From: CAVSIP01 sp963728075
GTDB lineage: Bacteria > Actinomycetota > Actinomycetes > JAFAQI01 > DASSKL01
DNA length: 64,000 nt
Reading direction: 5' to 3'
Assembly (NCBI GenBank): GCA_963728075.1
Contig: CAVSIP010000001.1
Location: 248,001 to 312,000, forward strand
Shown: positions 35,191-42,686 of the stretch, piece after piece
Layout: every line of letters begins with the position of its first letter
How positions within the stretch are numbered: position 1 is the first letter of the stretch
Position numbers and translations under genes: made by a program
Notes under the pieces: model-generated
What the model was told of the DNA's origin: nothing
Database searches by the model: none
What the model saw: the letters and a program-made list of their open reading frames with translations, nothing else

Positions 35191-36549
35191 GTGCACGAGG
35201 TGACCGAGGCGTGGCGGAGTCGACCCGCCGCGCAGCAGCCGGCCTGGCCGGACGCGGACGAGCTGGCGGCCGTCACGGCCGAGCTCGCCGGGCTGCCGGG
35301 GCTGGTGGTGGCCGACGAGTGCGACCGGCTGCGCGACCTGCTCGCCGCCGTGTCGCGCGGTGACGCGTTCCTGCTGCAGGGCGGGGACTGCGCGGAGACG
35401 TTCGCCGCGGCCACGCCGGACCAGATCCGCGACAAGGTCAAGACGCTGCTGCAGATGGCGGTGGTGCTCACGTATGCCGCCAGCGTGCCGGTCGTCAAGG
35501 TGGGCCGGATCGCCGGGCAGTTCGCCAAGCCGCGGTCGGCCGACATCGAGGCGCTCACGGGGCTGCCGTCGTACCGCGGGGATGCCGTGAACGACCTGGC
35601 ACCCACGCCGGAGGGCCGGCGGCCGGACCCGCGCCGGATGCTGCGCGCGTACCACTACGCAGCCGCCACGCTCAACCTCGTCCGGGCGTACGCCCGCGGC
35701 GGGTTCGCCGACCTGCGCCGCGTGCACGCCTGGAACCAGGACTTCGTGCGCCGCTCACCCGCCGGGCAGCGGTACGAGTCGGTCGCCGCGGCGATCGACC
35801 GCGCGCTCGCGTTCATGCAGGCCTGCGGCATCGACCTCGACGCGCTCGACTCCGCCCACGGCGTCGAGCTGTTCGCCAGCCACGAGGCGCTGCTGCTGGA
35901 GTACGAGAGCGCGCTCACCCGCTGGGACGACAGCCGCGCCGGCGCGTACGACCTGTCCGCGCACATGGTGTGGATCGGCGAGCGGACCCGGGCGATCGAC
36001 GGCGCGCACGTGGAGTTCGTCCGCCGGCTGGCGAACCCCGTCGGCGTCAAGCTCGGCCCGTCGACGACGCCCGAGCAGGCGGCCGCGCTGGTCGACCAGC
36101 TCGACCCGGAGCGCCGGCCGGGCCGGCTGTCGCTCATCACCCGGATGGGTGCGCGCCGCGTGCGCGAGCTGCTGCCCCCGCTCATCGAGAAGGTCACGGC
36201 GACGGGCGCCGGCGTGGTCTGGGTGTGCGACCCCATGCACGGCAACACGATCGAGTCGACGAGCGGCTACAAGACCCGCCACTTCGACGACGTGCTCGAC
36301 GAGGTCGAGGGCTTCTTCGACGTGCACCGCGACCTCGGTACCTGGCCGGGCGGGCTGCACGTCGAGCTCACGGGGGAGGACGTCACCGAGTGCCTGGGTG
36401 GCGCCGAGGACATCGGACACGCCGACCTCGCCGGCCGGTACGAGACGGCCTGCGATCCGCGCCTGAACACCAGCCAGTCCCTGGAGCTCGCCTTCCTCGT
36501 CGCGGAGATGCTGCAGCAGGGCCGCCGCCCCGCTACGTCGTCGCGGTGA
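35191..36549 (+). CDS. class II 3-deoxy-7-phosphoheptulonate (DAHP) synthase
   Basis: A 452-residue AroA-II/AroG (mycobacterial-type) enzyme that condenses PEP and erythrose 4-phosphate, the first step of the shikimate pathway. Motifs are LLQGGDCAETFA, VVKVGRIAGQFAKPRS, SHEALLLEYE, MVWIGERTR, GVKLGPSTTPEQ and VWVCDPMHGNTIES. GTG 35191 follows a TACCCT box by six bases; GTG 35200 has GGAGGT at a normal distance and is an alternative. Corresponds to Rv2178c/SCO2115. A second, unrelated DAHP synthase lies 2.4 kb downstream. The 3' end overlaps the convergent gene by 17 bases. Confidence 0.92.
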   Translation: MHEVTEAWRSRPAAQQPAWPDADELAAVTAELAGLPGLVVADECDRLRDLLAAVSRGDAFLLQGGDCAETFAAATPDQIRDKVKTLLQMAVVLTYAASVPVVKVGRIAGQFAKPRSADIEALTGLPSYRGDAVNDLAPTPEGRRPDPRRMLRAYHYAAATLNLVRAYARGGFADLRRVHAWNQDFVRRSPAGQRYESVAAAIDRALAFMQACGIDLDALDSAHGVELFASHEALLLEYESALTRWDDSRAGAYDLSAHMVWIGERTRAIDGAHVEFVRRLANPVGVKLGPSTTPEQAAALVDQLDPERRPGRLSLITRMGARRVRELLPPLIEKVTATGAGVVWVCDPMHGNTIESTSGYKTRHFDDVLDEVEGFFDVHRDLGTWPGGLHVELTGEDVTECLGGAEDIGHADLAGRYETACDPRLNTSQSLELAFLVAEMLQQGRRPATSSR

Positions 36550-37924
36550 AGCTGGCGCTGCGCGAGTGCTCGCCGTCCTCGGCGACCACGGTGTGCCGGC
36601 CCGGCAGCCCCGCCGGGTCGCGCGCCGCCAGCCGCGCCTGGAAGGTGCCGTCCGCATCGGGGATCGCGGTCGCCGTCGCACCGACCGTGCCCAGCCCGTT
36701 CTCGTAGGAGATCCGCACCTCGCGGCCGGGCACCCAGCCCGAGCCGAGCACGGTGATCTCGGTGCCGTTCGGACCGGACTCCGGCTGCAGCACGATCGCG
36801 ACCGGCTGCACCTGCTGGTTCCCCGACGGGGACGCCGTCGCCGGCGGGCTGGTCTGCGACGCCGTGGACGTCGCGGCCGCCGACGCCGATGGCGACGTCT
36901 CGCCCGGCGAGGAGCCGGGCACGGGCAGCGAGGTCACCGAGCCGGACGGCCGGGCGCTCCCCGACGGCGTCACGAGCGACAGCGGCCGGCCGTCGCCGCC
37001 CCCACCGGCGGTCAGTGCGCCGATGAGCACACCGAGCACGAGCGCCCCGACGACGGCGGCGACGACCGTGCGCATCGGCAGGAGGGGCACCTCCTCGGCC
37101 TGGACGTCCGCGGCGAGGAGCACCTCCTCCAGCGACGGCAGGGTCGTGCCGGCTCGCTCGTCCACCCGCTCCACCAGTGCGGTGCGCTCGTCGTCGTCCA
37201 TGGCGATGACCGGCAGGCCGAGGCTCAGCCGTCGCGCGCGCAGAAGGGTCTCGGCGTACTCCTCGCACGCGGGGCAGGTCTGCAGGTGCCGGCTGAGCAC
37301 GGTGGCCCGGTGCGCGGGCAGGGAGCCGTCGACGAACATCGCCAGCGTGGCGCCGTCGACGCTCTGCCGCCCGGTGTGCCCGTCGAGGGTCGGGGCGCGG
37401 CGCCCGTCGTACGCGGTCATCAGGTGCAGGCGGGCCGACGCCAGCAGCGACGCGGTGACGTCGGCCGGGCGGCGCAGCGCCACCGCGACGGCCGGCAGCG
37501 AGAGGTCGTACGCATCGCGCAGCGTCAGCGCCATCCGTTCCCGCTCGGGCAACGAGCCGATCGCCGCCCGCACGCGAGCCTCCACCTCGGTGCCGGCGAG
37601 GACGCTGCGCGCGTCCTCGCCGGCGTGCTCGGCCTCCTCGGCGGCCGTCGCGTCCTCGGCCGCCACCCGGCGGGCCAGGTCGAGGCCGTGCGCGAACCAC
37701 CACCCGACGAGGTCCCCGACCTCCTCGGGCTGGTCGAGCAGCGCGTCGAGCAGGTCCAGCGCGCTGGCCTCGACGACCTCGGCAGCCGCGTCGGCCGCGC
37801 ACCCCGTCCTGCGGGCGAGATCGTGCAGCCGGTCGGCGTGCGCGCGTACCGCCGCGACGAAGTCGTCGACGGACACGAGGACGACCGGCTGGGTCAGCGG
37901 TGATCCGGTCGCCAACGACGGCAC
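36533..37924 (-). CDS. ECF-sigma-like protein fused to zinc finger, TM helix and IPT-like domain
   Basis: A 463-residue multidomain protein. Residues 20-190 look like a degenerate ECF sigma factor, clearest in region 4 (LPERERMALTLRDAYDLSLPAVAVALR...ARLHLM). A putative zinc-binding anti-sigma finger follows (RHLQTCPACEEYAE, H-x3-C-x2-C, near 230). Then come a transmembrane helix (about 283-305), a Ser/Thr/Pro-rich wall-spanning linker, and a C-terminal beta domain with VLQPESGPNGTEITVLGSGW, typical of IPT/TIG folds. GTG 37924 is set by a TAAGGT box seven bases upstream. Suggests a membrane-tethered sensor-regulator. Confidence 0.75.
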   Translation of the reverse strand: MPSLATGSPLTQPVVLVSVDDFVAAVRAHADRLHDLARRTGCAADAAAEVVEASALDLLDALLDQPEEVGDLVGWWFAHGLDLARRVAAEDATAAEEAEHAGEDARSVLAGTEVEARVRAAIGSLPERERMALTLRDAYDLSLPAVAVALRRPADVTASLLASARLHLMTAYDGRRAPTLDGHTGRQSVDGATLAMFVDGSLPAHRATVLSRHLQTCPACEEYAETLLRARRLSLGLPVIAMDDDERTALVERVDERAGTTLPSLEEVLLAADVQAEEVPLLPMRTVVAAVVGALVLGVLIGALTAGGGGDGRPLSLVTPSGSARPSGSVTSLPVPGSSPGETSPSASAAATSTASQTSPPATASPSGNQQVQPVAIVLQPESGPNGTEITVLGSGWVPGREVRISYENGLGTVGATATAIPDADGTFQARLAARDPAGLPGRHTVVAEDGEHSRSASFTATT

Positions 37925-37943
37925 GCCGTCTACCTTAGGTGCG
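37925..37943. promoter_or_regulatory. divergent promoter with overlapping -10 boxes
   Basis: TACCTT (plus, 37931-37936) and TAAGGT (minus, 37937-37932) share the palindrome ACCTTAGGT. Each box ends exactly seven bases before its start codon: ATG 37944 on plus, GTG 37924 on minus. Both mRNAs would be leaderless, and the two polymerases could not bind at once. Confidence 0.6.
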
Positions 37944-38981
37944 ATGACCCGCGCCGACCTCCGCAGCGACACGCTCACCAAGCCCACCGAAGCCATGCGG
38001 CAGGCGATGGCCGCCGCCGAGGTCGGTGACGACGTGTACGGGGAGGACCCGACCGTCAACGCGTTGGAGGAGGAGGTCGCCGCACTGTTCGGGCACGCGG
38101 CGGCCCTGTTCGTCCCGTCCGGGACGATGGGCAACCAGCTGGCCGTACGGCTGCTCGTGCCGGCGGCTGACGAGCTGGTGTGCGACACCGACGCGCACAT
38201 CGTCACGTACGAGGCCGGTGGCGCCGCCCAGCACGCGGGCATCCAGACCCGGACGTTGCGCGCCCCGCGCGGCCTGCTGGACCCCGACGCGGTCGAGCAG
38301 GAGGTCCGGCCGGCGGGCTGGGGGACGGTGCCCACCCGGGCGGTCGCCGTCGAGCAGACCCACAACCGCGGCGGGGGCGCGGTCTACCCGCTGGAGCGGC
38401 TGGTGCGCCTGCGCGCCGTGACCTCCGCGCACGGTGCGGCGCTGCACTGCGACGGCGCACGGATCTGGAACGCCTCGGTGGCCTCGGGGGTGGGGTTCGC
38501 GGAGTACGGCGCGCTGTTCGACACGCTGTCCGTATGCCTGTCCAAGGGCCTCGGTGCGCCCGTCGGCTCGCTGCTCGTGCTCGCCGACGCAGGGCGGGTT
38601 CCCGAGGCGCGTGCCCTGCGCCGCCGCCTCGGCGGGGGCATGCGCCAGGCCGGCGTGCTCGCCGCTGCCGGGCGCTACGCCCTCGCGCACCACGTCGAGC
38701 GACTGGCCGACGACCACGCGCGGGCGCGGCGGCTCGCCGAGCGGGTCGCCGACGCCGCGCCCGGCGTCGTGGACCCCGCGTCGGTGCAGACCAACATCGT
38801 CCCGCTGGACCTCACGGGCACCCGGCTGGACGCCCGCGGCCTGTCGGCGCGGGCCGCTGACGACGGCGTACTGGTCTCCGTCGTCGGGCCGCGCCGGGTG
38901 CGCCTGGTGACCCACCTGGACGTCGACGACGCGGGCGTTGACCACGCCGCCGCCGTGGTCAGCCGCGTGCTGGCGGGGTGA
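37944..38981 (+). CDS. low-specificity L-threonine aldolase
   Basis: A 345-residue PLP enzyme of fold type I cleaving L-threonine/allo-threonine to glycine and acetaldehyde. The start LRSDTLTKPTEAMRQAMAAAEVGDDVYGEDPT is the family hallmark. VPSGTMGNQLA, EQTHNRGGG, HCDGARIWNA (PLP Asp) and SVCLSKGLGAPVGS (Schiff-base Lys) follow in order. Length is normal. The gene is transcribed from the overlapping divergent promoter and overlaps aroG by 23 bases at its 3' end. Confidence 0.92.
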   Translation: MTRADLRSDTLTKPTEAMRQAMAAAEVGDDVYGEDPTVNALEEEVAALFGHAAALFVPSGTMGNQLAVRLLVPAADELVCDTDAHIVTYEAGGAAQHAGIQTRTLRAPRGLLDPDAVEQEVRPAGWGTVPTRAVAVEQTHNRGGGAVYPLERLVRLRAVTSAHGAALHCDGARIWNASVASGVGFAEYGALFDTLSVCLSKGLGAPVGSLLVLADAGRVPEARALRRRLGGGMRQAGVLAAAGRYALAHHVERLADDHARARRLAERVADAAPGVVDPASVQTNIVPLDLTGTRLDARGLSARAADDGVLVSVVGPRRVRLVTHLDVDDAGVDHAAAVVSRVLAG

Positions 38982-40002
38982 GCTCCCGGCCCAGCAGCGG
39001 CGGCAGGGCGTGAACGGCTGCCCCGAGCTCGGCGAGGTCCTCGTCCACCAGCGCCTGCGGCCCGTCGCACAGTGCCGTGCTCGGGTCCGGGTGGACGTCG
39101 ATGATGACCGCGTCCGCACCGGCGGCGATGGCCGCACGGGTCAGCGGCAGCACCAGGTCGCGCCGGCCGCCGGAGTGCGACGGGTCGATGCACACCGGCA
39201 GGTGGCTGAGCTGGTGCACGACCGGGACTGCGCTGATGTCGAGCGTGTTGCGCGTCCCGGTCTCGAACGTGCGGATGCCCCGCTCGCACAGGACGATGTC
39301 GAGGTTGCCGCGCTGCGCGATGTACTCCGCGGCCATCAGCCACTCCTCGACGGTCGACTGCAGGCCGCGCTTGAGCATCACCGGCTTCTGCACCGACCCG
39401 ACGGCCTGCAGCAGCGCGAAGTTCTGCATGTTGCGCGCGCCGATCTGCAGCATGTCCGCGTAGCCCGCCACGAGGTCGAGGTCGTGCGCGTCGACGATCT
39501 CGGTGACGACCGGCAGGCCGGTCTCCTCCCGCGCCTCGGCGAGGATCTGCAGTCCGCGCTCGCCGAGCCCCTGGAACGCGTACGGCGACGTGCGCGGCTT
39601 GTAGGCCCCGCCGCGCAGCAGGCTCGCCCCGGCGGACTTGGCCATGCGGGCCGCGGCCACCGTCTGCTCCGGCGTCTCCACCGCGCACGGGCCGGCGATC
39701 ACCGTGAAGTGCCCGGGGCCGATGGGCACCTGGCGTCCCGGCTGGCCGACCAGGATGGTCGACATCTCCGGATGGTGCTCGCGGCTGACCAGCTTGAACG
39801 GGTTGGAGATGCGGACCACGTCCGCGACGCCGGGCAGCGCCTGCAGGTTCAGCGTCTGGAACTGCTCGACGTCACCGACGAGCCCGATGATGGTGCGGTG
39901 CACGCCGCGGCTCACGAACGCGCTGCCCCCCGCCTCCTCGACGACTGACACGACGGCCTGGACGTCCTCGGCGCTGGCGTCCGGCTGCATGACGACCACC
40001 AT
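38959..40002 (-). CDS. aroG: class I-beta DAHP synthase with N-terminal regulatory domain
   Basis: A 347-residue enzyme. Residues 1-70 are the ferredoxin-like regulatory domain (VVVMQPDASAEDVQAVV). The catalytic barrel has FTVIAGPCAVETPEQ, LLRGGAYKPRTSPYAFQG, QIGARNMQNFALLQ, PVMLKRGLQST and CIDPSHSGGRRDLVLP, all diagnostic of the Thermotoga/Bacillus AroF type. ATG 40002 is selected for GGAGGG seven bases upstream; GTG 40020 is also in frame. It catalyses the same reaction as the class II enzyme encoded at 35191. The upstream leader peptide and terminator imply control by aromatic amino acid supply. Confidence 0.92.
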   Translation of the reverse strand: MVVVMQPDASAEDVQAVVSVVEEAGGSAFVSRGVHRTIIGLVGDVEQFQTLNLQALPGVADVVRISNPFKLVSREHHPEMSTILVGQPGRQVPIGPGHFTVIAGPCAVETPEQTVAAARMAKSAGASLLRGGAYKPRTSPYAFQGLGERGLQILAEAREETGLPVVTEIVDAHDLDLVAGYADMLQIGARNMQNFALLQAVGSVQKPVMLKRGLQSTVEEWLMAAEYIAQRGNLDIVLCERGIRTFETGTRNTLDISAVPVVHQLSHLPVCIDPSHSGGRRDLVLPLTRAAIAAGADAVIIDVHPDPSTALCDGPQALVDEDLAELGAAVHALPPLLGRELTPPARG

Positions 40003-40027
40003 GGGTCGGCCCTCCTGCACACATGAG

Positions 40028-40053
40028 AAAGCCCCGGGCTGCTGCCCGGGGCT
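40028..40053 (-). terminator. attenuator terminator of aroG
   Basis: AGCCCCGGG and CCCGGGGCT (nine perfect GC-rich pairs, loop of six) are followed on the transcribed strand by TTTCT. The hairpin lies between the leader-peptide stop and the aroG ribosome binding site. In the leader, CCCGAGGCT (40112-40104) can pair with eight of nine bases of the first arm, giving a plausible antiterminator. Confidence 0.75.
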
Positions 40054-40082
40054 CCTGGGATCTGGTCGGTCGGCGTGCCGCG

Positions 40083-40145
40083 TCAGGCGGCCCGGCCGAG
40101 GGGAGCCTCGGGTCGGGGCGCATAGACGTACCAGGCACGCGTCAC
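40083..40145 (-). CDS. aromatic leader peptide of the aroG attenuator
   Basis: A 20-codon ORF starting at GTG 40145 and ending in TGA at 40083. It contains consecutive Trp5-Tyr6-Val7-Tyr8, an extreme enrichment for aromatic residues in the position expected of an attenuation leader. TAGAGT at 40158-40153 ends seven bases before the GTG, so the transcript would begin at the start codon. The terminator follows 30 bases after the stop. Analogous to trpL, and to the aromatic leader known upstream of a Corynebacterium DAHP synthase gene (aroR-aroF). Confidence 0.75.
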   Translation of the reverse strand: MTRAWYVYAPRPEAPLGRAA

Positions 40146-40230
40146 GTCCGGAACTCTAGCGCGGGCGGGCCGCAGGTGGGGAAGGGAGTGGCCGTTTCGG
40201 GGCGGTCAGCCCGGTGGGAGACTGCGCCGC

Positions 40231-40827
40231 ATGCCCGAGACACCCCTGCCACCGGGACAGTACGTCCCGCGGGGGTGGCCGGTGCTGCACTACGGACCGG
40301 TGCCGAAGTTCCGCCCCGAGTCCTGGGACTTCCGGGTGTTCGGCGAGGCCGCCGACGGTGAGTGCTGCTGGAGCTGGTCGCAGCTGGAGGCGCTGCCCCG
40401 TACGGAGGTCCGGGCGGCGTTCCACTGCGTCACGAAGTTCACCCTGCCGGACAACGTCTGGGGCGGGATCCCGGCGACCGCGGTGCTCGACGCGGCACCC
40501 CCGGCCGCCGGGGTGACCCACGTCATGGCGTGGGCGGAGTACGGCTACAGCGCCAACCTGCGCCTGGAGGACTTCGCCGCCGCGACCACGCTGCTCGCCA
40601 CCCACCACGACGGTGAGCGGCTGACCCCGGAGCACGGCTTCCCGCTGCGGCTCGTCGTCCCGCACCTGTACGGGTGGAAGGGGCCGAAGTGGCTGCGGGG
40701 CATCGAGTACCTCACCGAGGACCGCCGGGGCTTCTGGGAGGAGCGCGGCTACCACAACCGTGCCGACCCGTGGCGCGAGCAGCGCTACAGCTACCAGGAG
40801 GACGAGGGCGACGGCCCGCCCCTGTAG
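40231..40827 (+). CDS. sulfite-oxidase-like molybdopterin oxidoreductase
   Basis: A 198-residue soluble protein of the short sulfite oxidase-like family (YuiH type). FHCVTKFTLPDNVWGGIP contains the Cys that ligates molybdenum. FGEAADGECCWSWSQLEALP and VPHLYGWKGPKWLRGIEYLTEDRRGFWEERGYH are conserved blocks for molybdopterin binding. It has no haem or membrane domain. Physiological substrate unknown. It converges on the EamA gene across a long palindrome. Confidence 0.88.
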   Translation: MPETPLPPGQYVPRGWPVLHYGPVPKFRPESWDFRVFGEAADGECCWSWSQLEALPRTEVRAAFHCVTKFTLPDNVWGGIPATAVLDAAPPAAGVTHVMAWAEYGYSANLRLEDFAAATTLLATHHDGERLTPEHGFPLRLVVPHLYGWKGPKWLRGIEYLTEDRRGFWEERGYHNRADPWREQRYSYQEDEGDGPPL

Positions 40828-40842
40828 CCCAGCCGCCATCAG

Positions 40843-40900
40843 CTTCGTGCGGCCAGGTGGGGTCAGACGATCTTGTTCAACCCCACCTGGTCGCACGAAG
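40843..40900. repeat. palindromic repeat family B, copy 1 (bidirectional terminator candidate)
   Basis: Two 21-base arms starting CTTCGTGCG and ending CGCACGAAG pair along their whole length with one G-U. They enclose the 16-base loop CAGACGATCTTGTTCA. The element lies between convergent genes. The copy at 63215-63272 has the same outer arms and 14 of 16 identical loop bases. A further CGCACGAAG occurs at 40913-40921. Confidence 0.7.
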
Positions 40901-40925
40901 GTGAGCACTGGGCGCACGAAGAGTC

Positions 40926-41831
40926 TTAGACCTCGAGGCGCTCGACCTCGCCCTCGGCGCCCTGGCGCGGCGGGCCGGCCTCGACGAGGAGCATCGCGGT
41001 CAGCACCAGCGCGGCGCCGAGCCACGTACGGGCGGTGAGGGTGTCGCCGGACCAGACGACACCGAACACGCCGGCGAAGACGGGCTCCATCGTCATGACG
41101 ACCGCAGCGCGGGTGGGGGACAGCCGGGACTGGGCCCAGGTCTGCACGACGAAGGCGAGCGCGGTGGCCGCGACCGCGGTCAGCACGAGGGCACCCCAGA
41201 CGCCCGCATCCGGGGGCGCGCTCATCCCGCCCGGTAGCGCGAAGACCAGCGACAGCACGGTCACGGTGGCCAGCTGCACGACCGCCAACCCGTACGGCTC
41301 CGCGGTTCCGGCCCACTCGCCGAGCCCGACGATGTGCAGCGCGTAGGACAGCGCGCAGACGAGGGTGAGCAGCGCACCCGTACCGATGCCGGTGCCGTGC
41401 AGGGACAGCAACGCCGTGCCGGCGGTCGCCACCGCGACCGCGACCCACGCCCAGCCGCCGACCGGGCGTCGCAGCAGCAGGCCCGCGATGAGCGGGGTGA
41501 ACACGACGAACATGCCGGTGATGAAGCCGCTCACCGCGGCCGGCGTGGTCTGCAGCCCGAACGTCTGGAAGACGTAGCCGCCGGCCAGCGCGAGCCCGAG
41601 CACCACGCCGTACCGGCGGCCCGTGGCACCCAGCCGGGTCACCGACCGCGGCCGCAGGGCGAGCATGGCGAGCGTCGCGAGGGCGAACCGCCAGGCCAGG
41701 AAGTCCATGACCGGCATCCGCTCGATGGCGTCCTTGACGACGACGAACGTCGAGCCCCAGATCGCCGTGATGCCGGTCAGCGCTGCGGTCGCGGCCAGCG
41801 CCTGCCGGCGGGTCACCGCCGGCGCGGTCAC
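40926..41831 (-). CDS. EamA/DMT-family transporter
   Basis: A 301-residue membrane protein with about ten hydrophobic helices arranged as two EamA repeats. The first begins ALTGITAIWGSTFVVVKDAIE. The second carries TMEPVFAGVFGVVWSGDTL, the family's typical EP motif in the penultimate region. GTG 41831 overlaps the nfo stop (GTGA). It probably exports or imports small metabolites; the substrate cannot be predicted. Confidence 0.85.
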   Translation of the reverse strand: MTAPAVTRRQALAATAALTGITAIWGSTFVVVKDAIERMPVMDFLAWRFALATLAMLALRPRSVTRLGATGRRYGVVLGLALAGGYVFQTFGLQTTPAAVSGFITGMFVVFTPLIAGLLLRRPVGGWAWVAVAVATAGTALLSLHGTGIGTGALLTLVCALSYALHIVGLGEWAGTAEPYGLAVVQLATVTVLSLVFALPGGMSAPPDAGVWGALVLTAVAATALAFVVQTWAQSRLSPTRAAVVMTMEPVFAGVFGVVWSGDTLTARTWLGAALVLTAMLLVEAGPPRQGAEGEVERLEV

Positions 41832-42685
41832 CGGTCCCGCAGCGACTTGAGCAGCGCGATGTCGGCGGTGTGGCGCTCGGCGCCGCCCGGTGTCTCCACC
41901 ACGACGGGGACGTCGCGGGTGGCGGGGTGGCGGAACAGCTCGGCGAACGGCTCGCTGCCGATCGACCCGGCGCCGACGTTCTCGTGCCGGTCGCGGCAGG
42001 AGCCGAGCCCGTCCTTGGAGTCGTTGGCGTGGACCAGCTTCAACCGGCCGCGGCCCACGGCCTTGACCAGTGCGTTGAGCGCCGCGCGTACGCCTCCGGG
42101 GGCCGCCAGGTCGTGACCGGCGGCGTACGCGTGGCAGGTGTCCAGGCAGACCCCCAGGCGCGGGTGGTCGTCGAGCGCGGCGAAGTACGGTGCGAGGTCC
42201 TCGACCGTCGCGCACAGCGGCTGCCCACCGCCGGCCGTCGGCTCCAGCAGCAGCAGCGGGCCGTCGTCGTCCTCGTCCAGCAGTGGCAGCACCAGGTCGC
42301 GGACGTAGGTCAGGGCGGTGTCCCGCGCGCCGGCGTCGACGGCCGACCCGGTGTGCACGACGACACCGCGCGCGCCGATGCGTGCGCCCCGCTGCAGCGA
42401 GTGGCGGACGGCGTCGGCCGACCGCAACCGGGTGGTCTCCGTGGGGGAGCCGAAGTTCACGAGGTACGGCGCGTGCACGTAGACCGGCAGCCGCGCGTCG
42501 ACGGCGGCCGCCCGGAACCGCTCGTCCTGGCGGGGGTCCCCGGGCGAGGCGGCCCAGCCCCGCGGGTTGGACACGAAGACCTGGACGGCCTCCGCGCCGA
42601 CCTCGCGGGCGTACGCCAGCCCGCTGGTCAGGCCGCCGGAGACGAAGGCATGGGCGCCCACGGGGGAGGGCTTGCGGGGCGGCAC
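41828..42685 (-). CDS. nfo: deoxyribonuclease IV / AP endonuclease (Nfo family)
   Basis: A 285-residue TIM-barrel endonuclease acting at abasic sites. The start GAHAFVSGGLTSGLAYAREVGAEAVQVFVSNPRGW is the family N-terminus. Metal ligands are seen in VHAPYLVNFGSP, VVHTGSAVDAG, LLEPTAGGGQ, GVCLDTCHAYAAGHD, LVHANDSK and RHENVGAGSIG. The final VVVETPG strand is present. GTG 42685 begins one base after the kinase stop, so translation is probably coupled. Confidence 0.88.
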   Translation of the reverse strand: MPPRKPSPVGAHAFVSGGLTSGLAYAREVGAEAVQVFVSNPRGWAASPGDPRQDERFRAAAVDARLPVYVHAPYLVNFGSPTETTRLRSADAVRHSLQRGARIGARGVVVHTGSAVDAGARDTALTYVRDLVLPLLDEDDDGPLLLLEPTAGGGQPLCATVEDLAPYFAALDDHPRLGVCLDTCHAYAAGHDLAAPGGVRAALNALVKAVGRGRLKLVHANDSKDGLGSCRDRHENVGAGSIGSEPFAELFRHPATRDVPVVVETPGGAERHTADIALLKSLRDR

Positions 42686-42686
42686 G

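Noticed and set aside
40028..40053. Hairpin as the 3' terminator of the sulfite-oxidase-like gene
   Set aside because: It is upstream of that gene and the U-tract is on the opposite strand, toward aroG.
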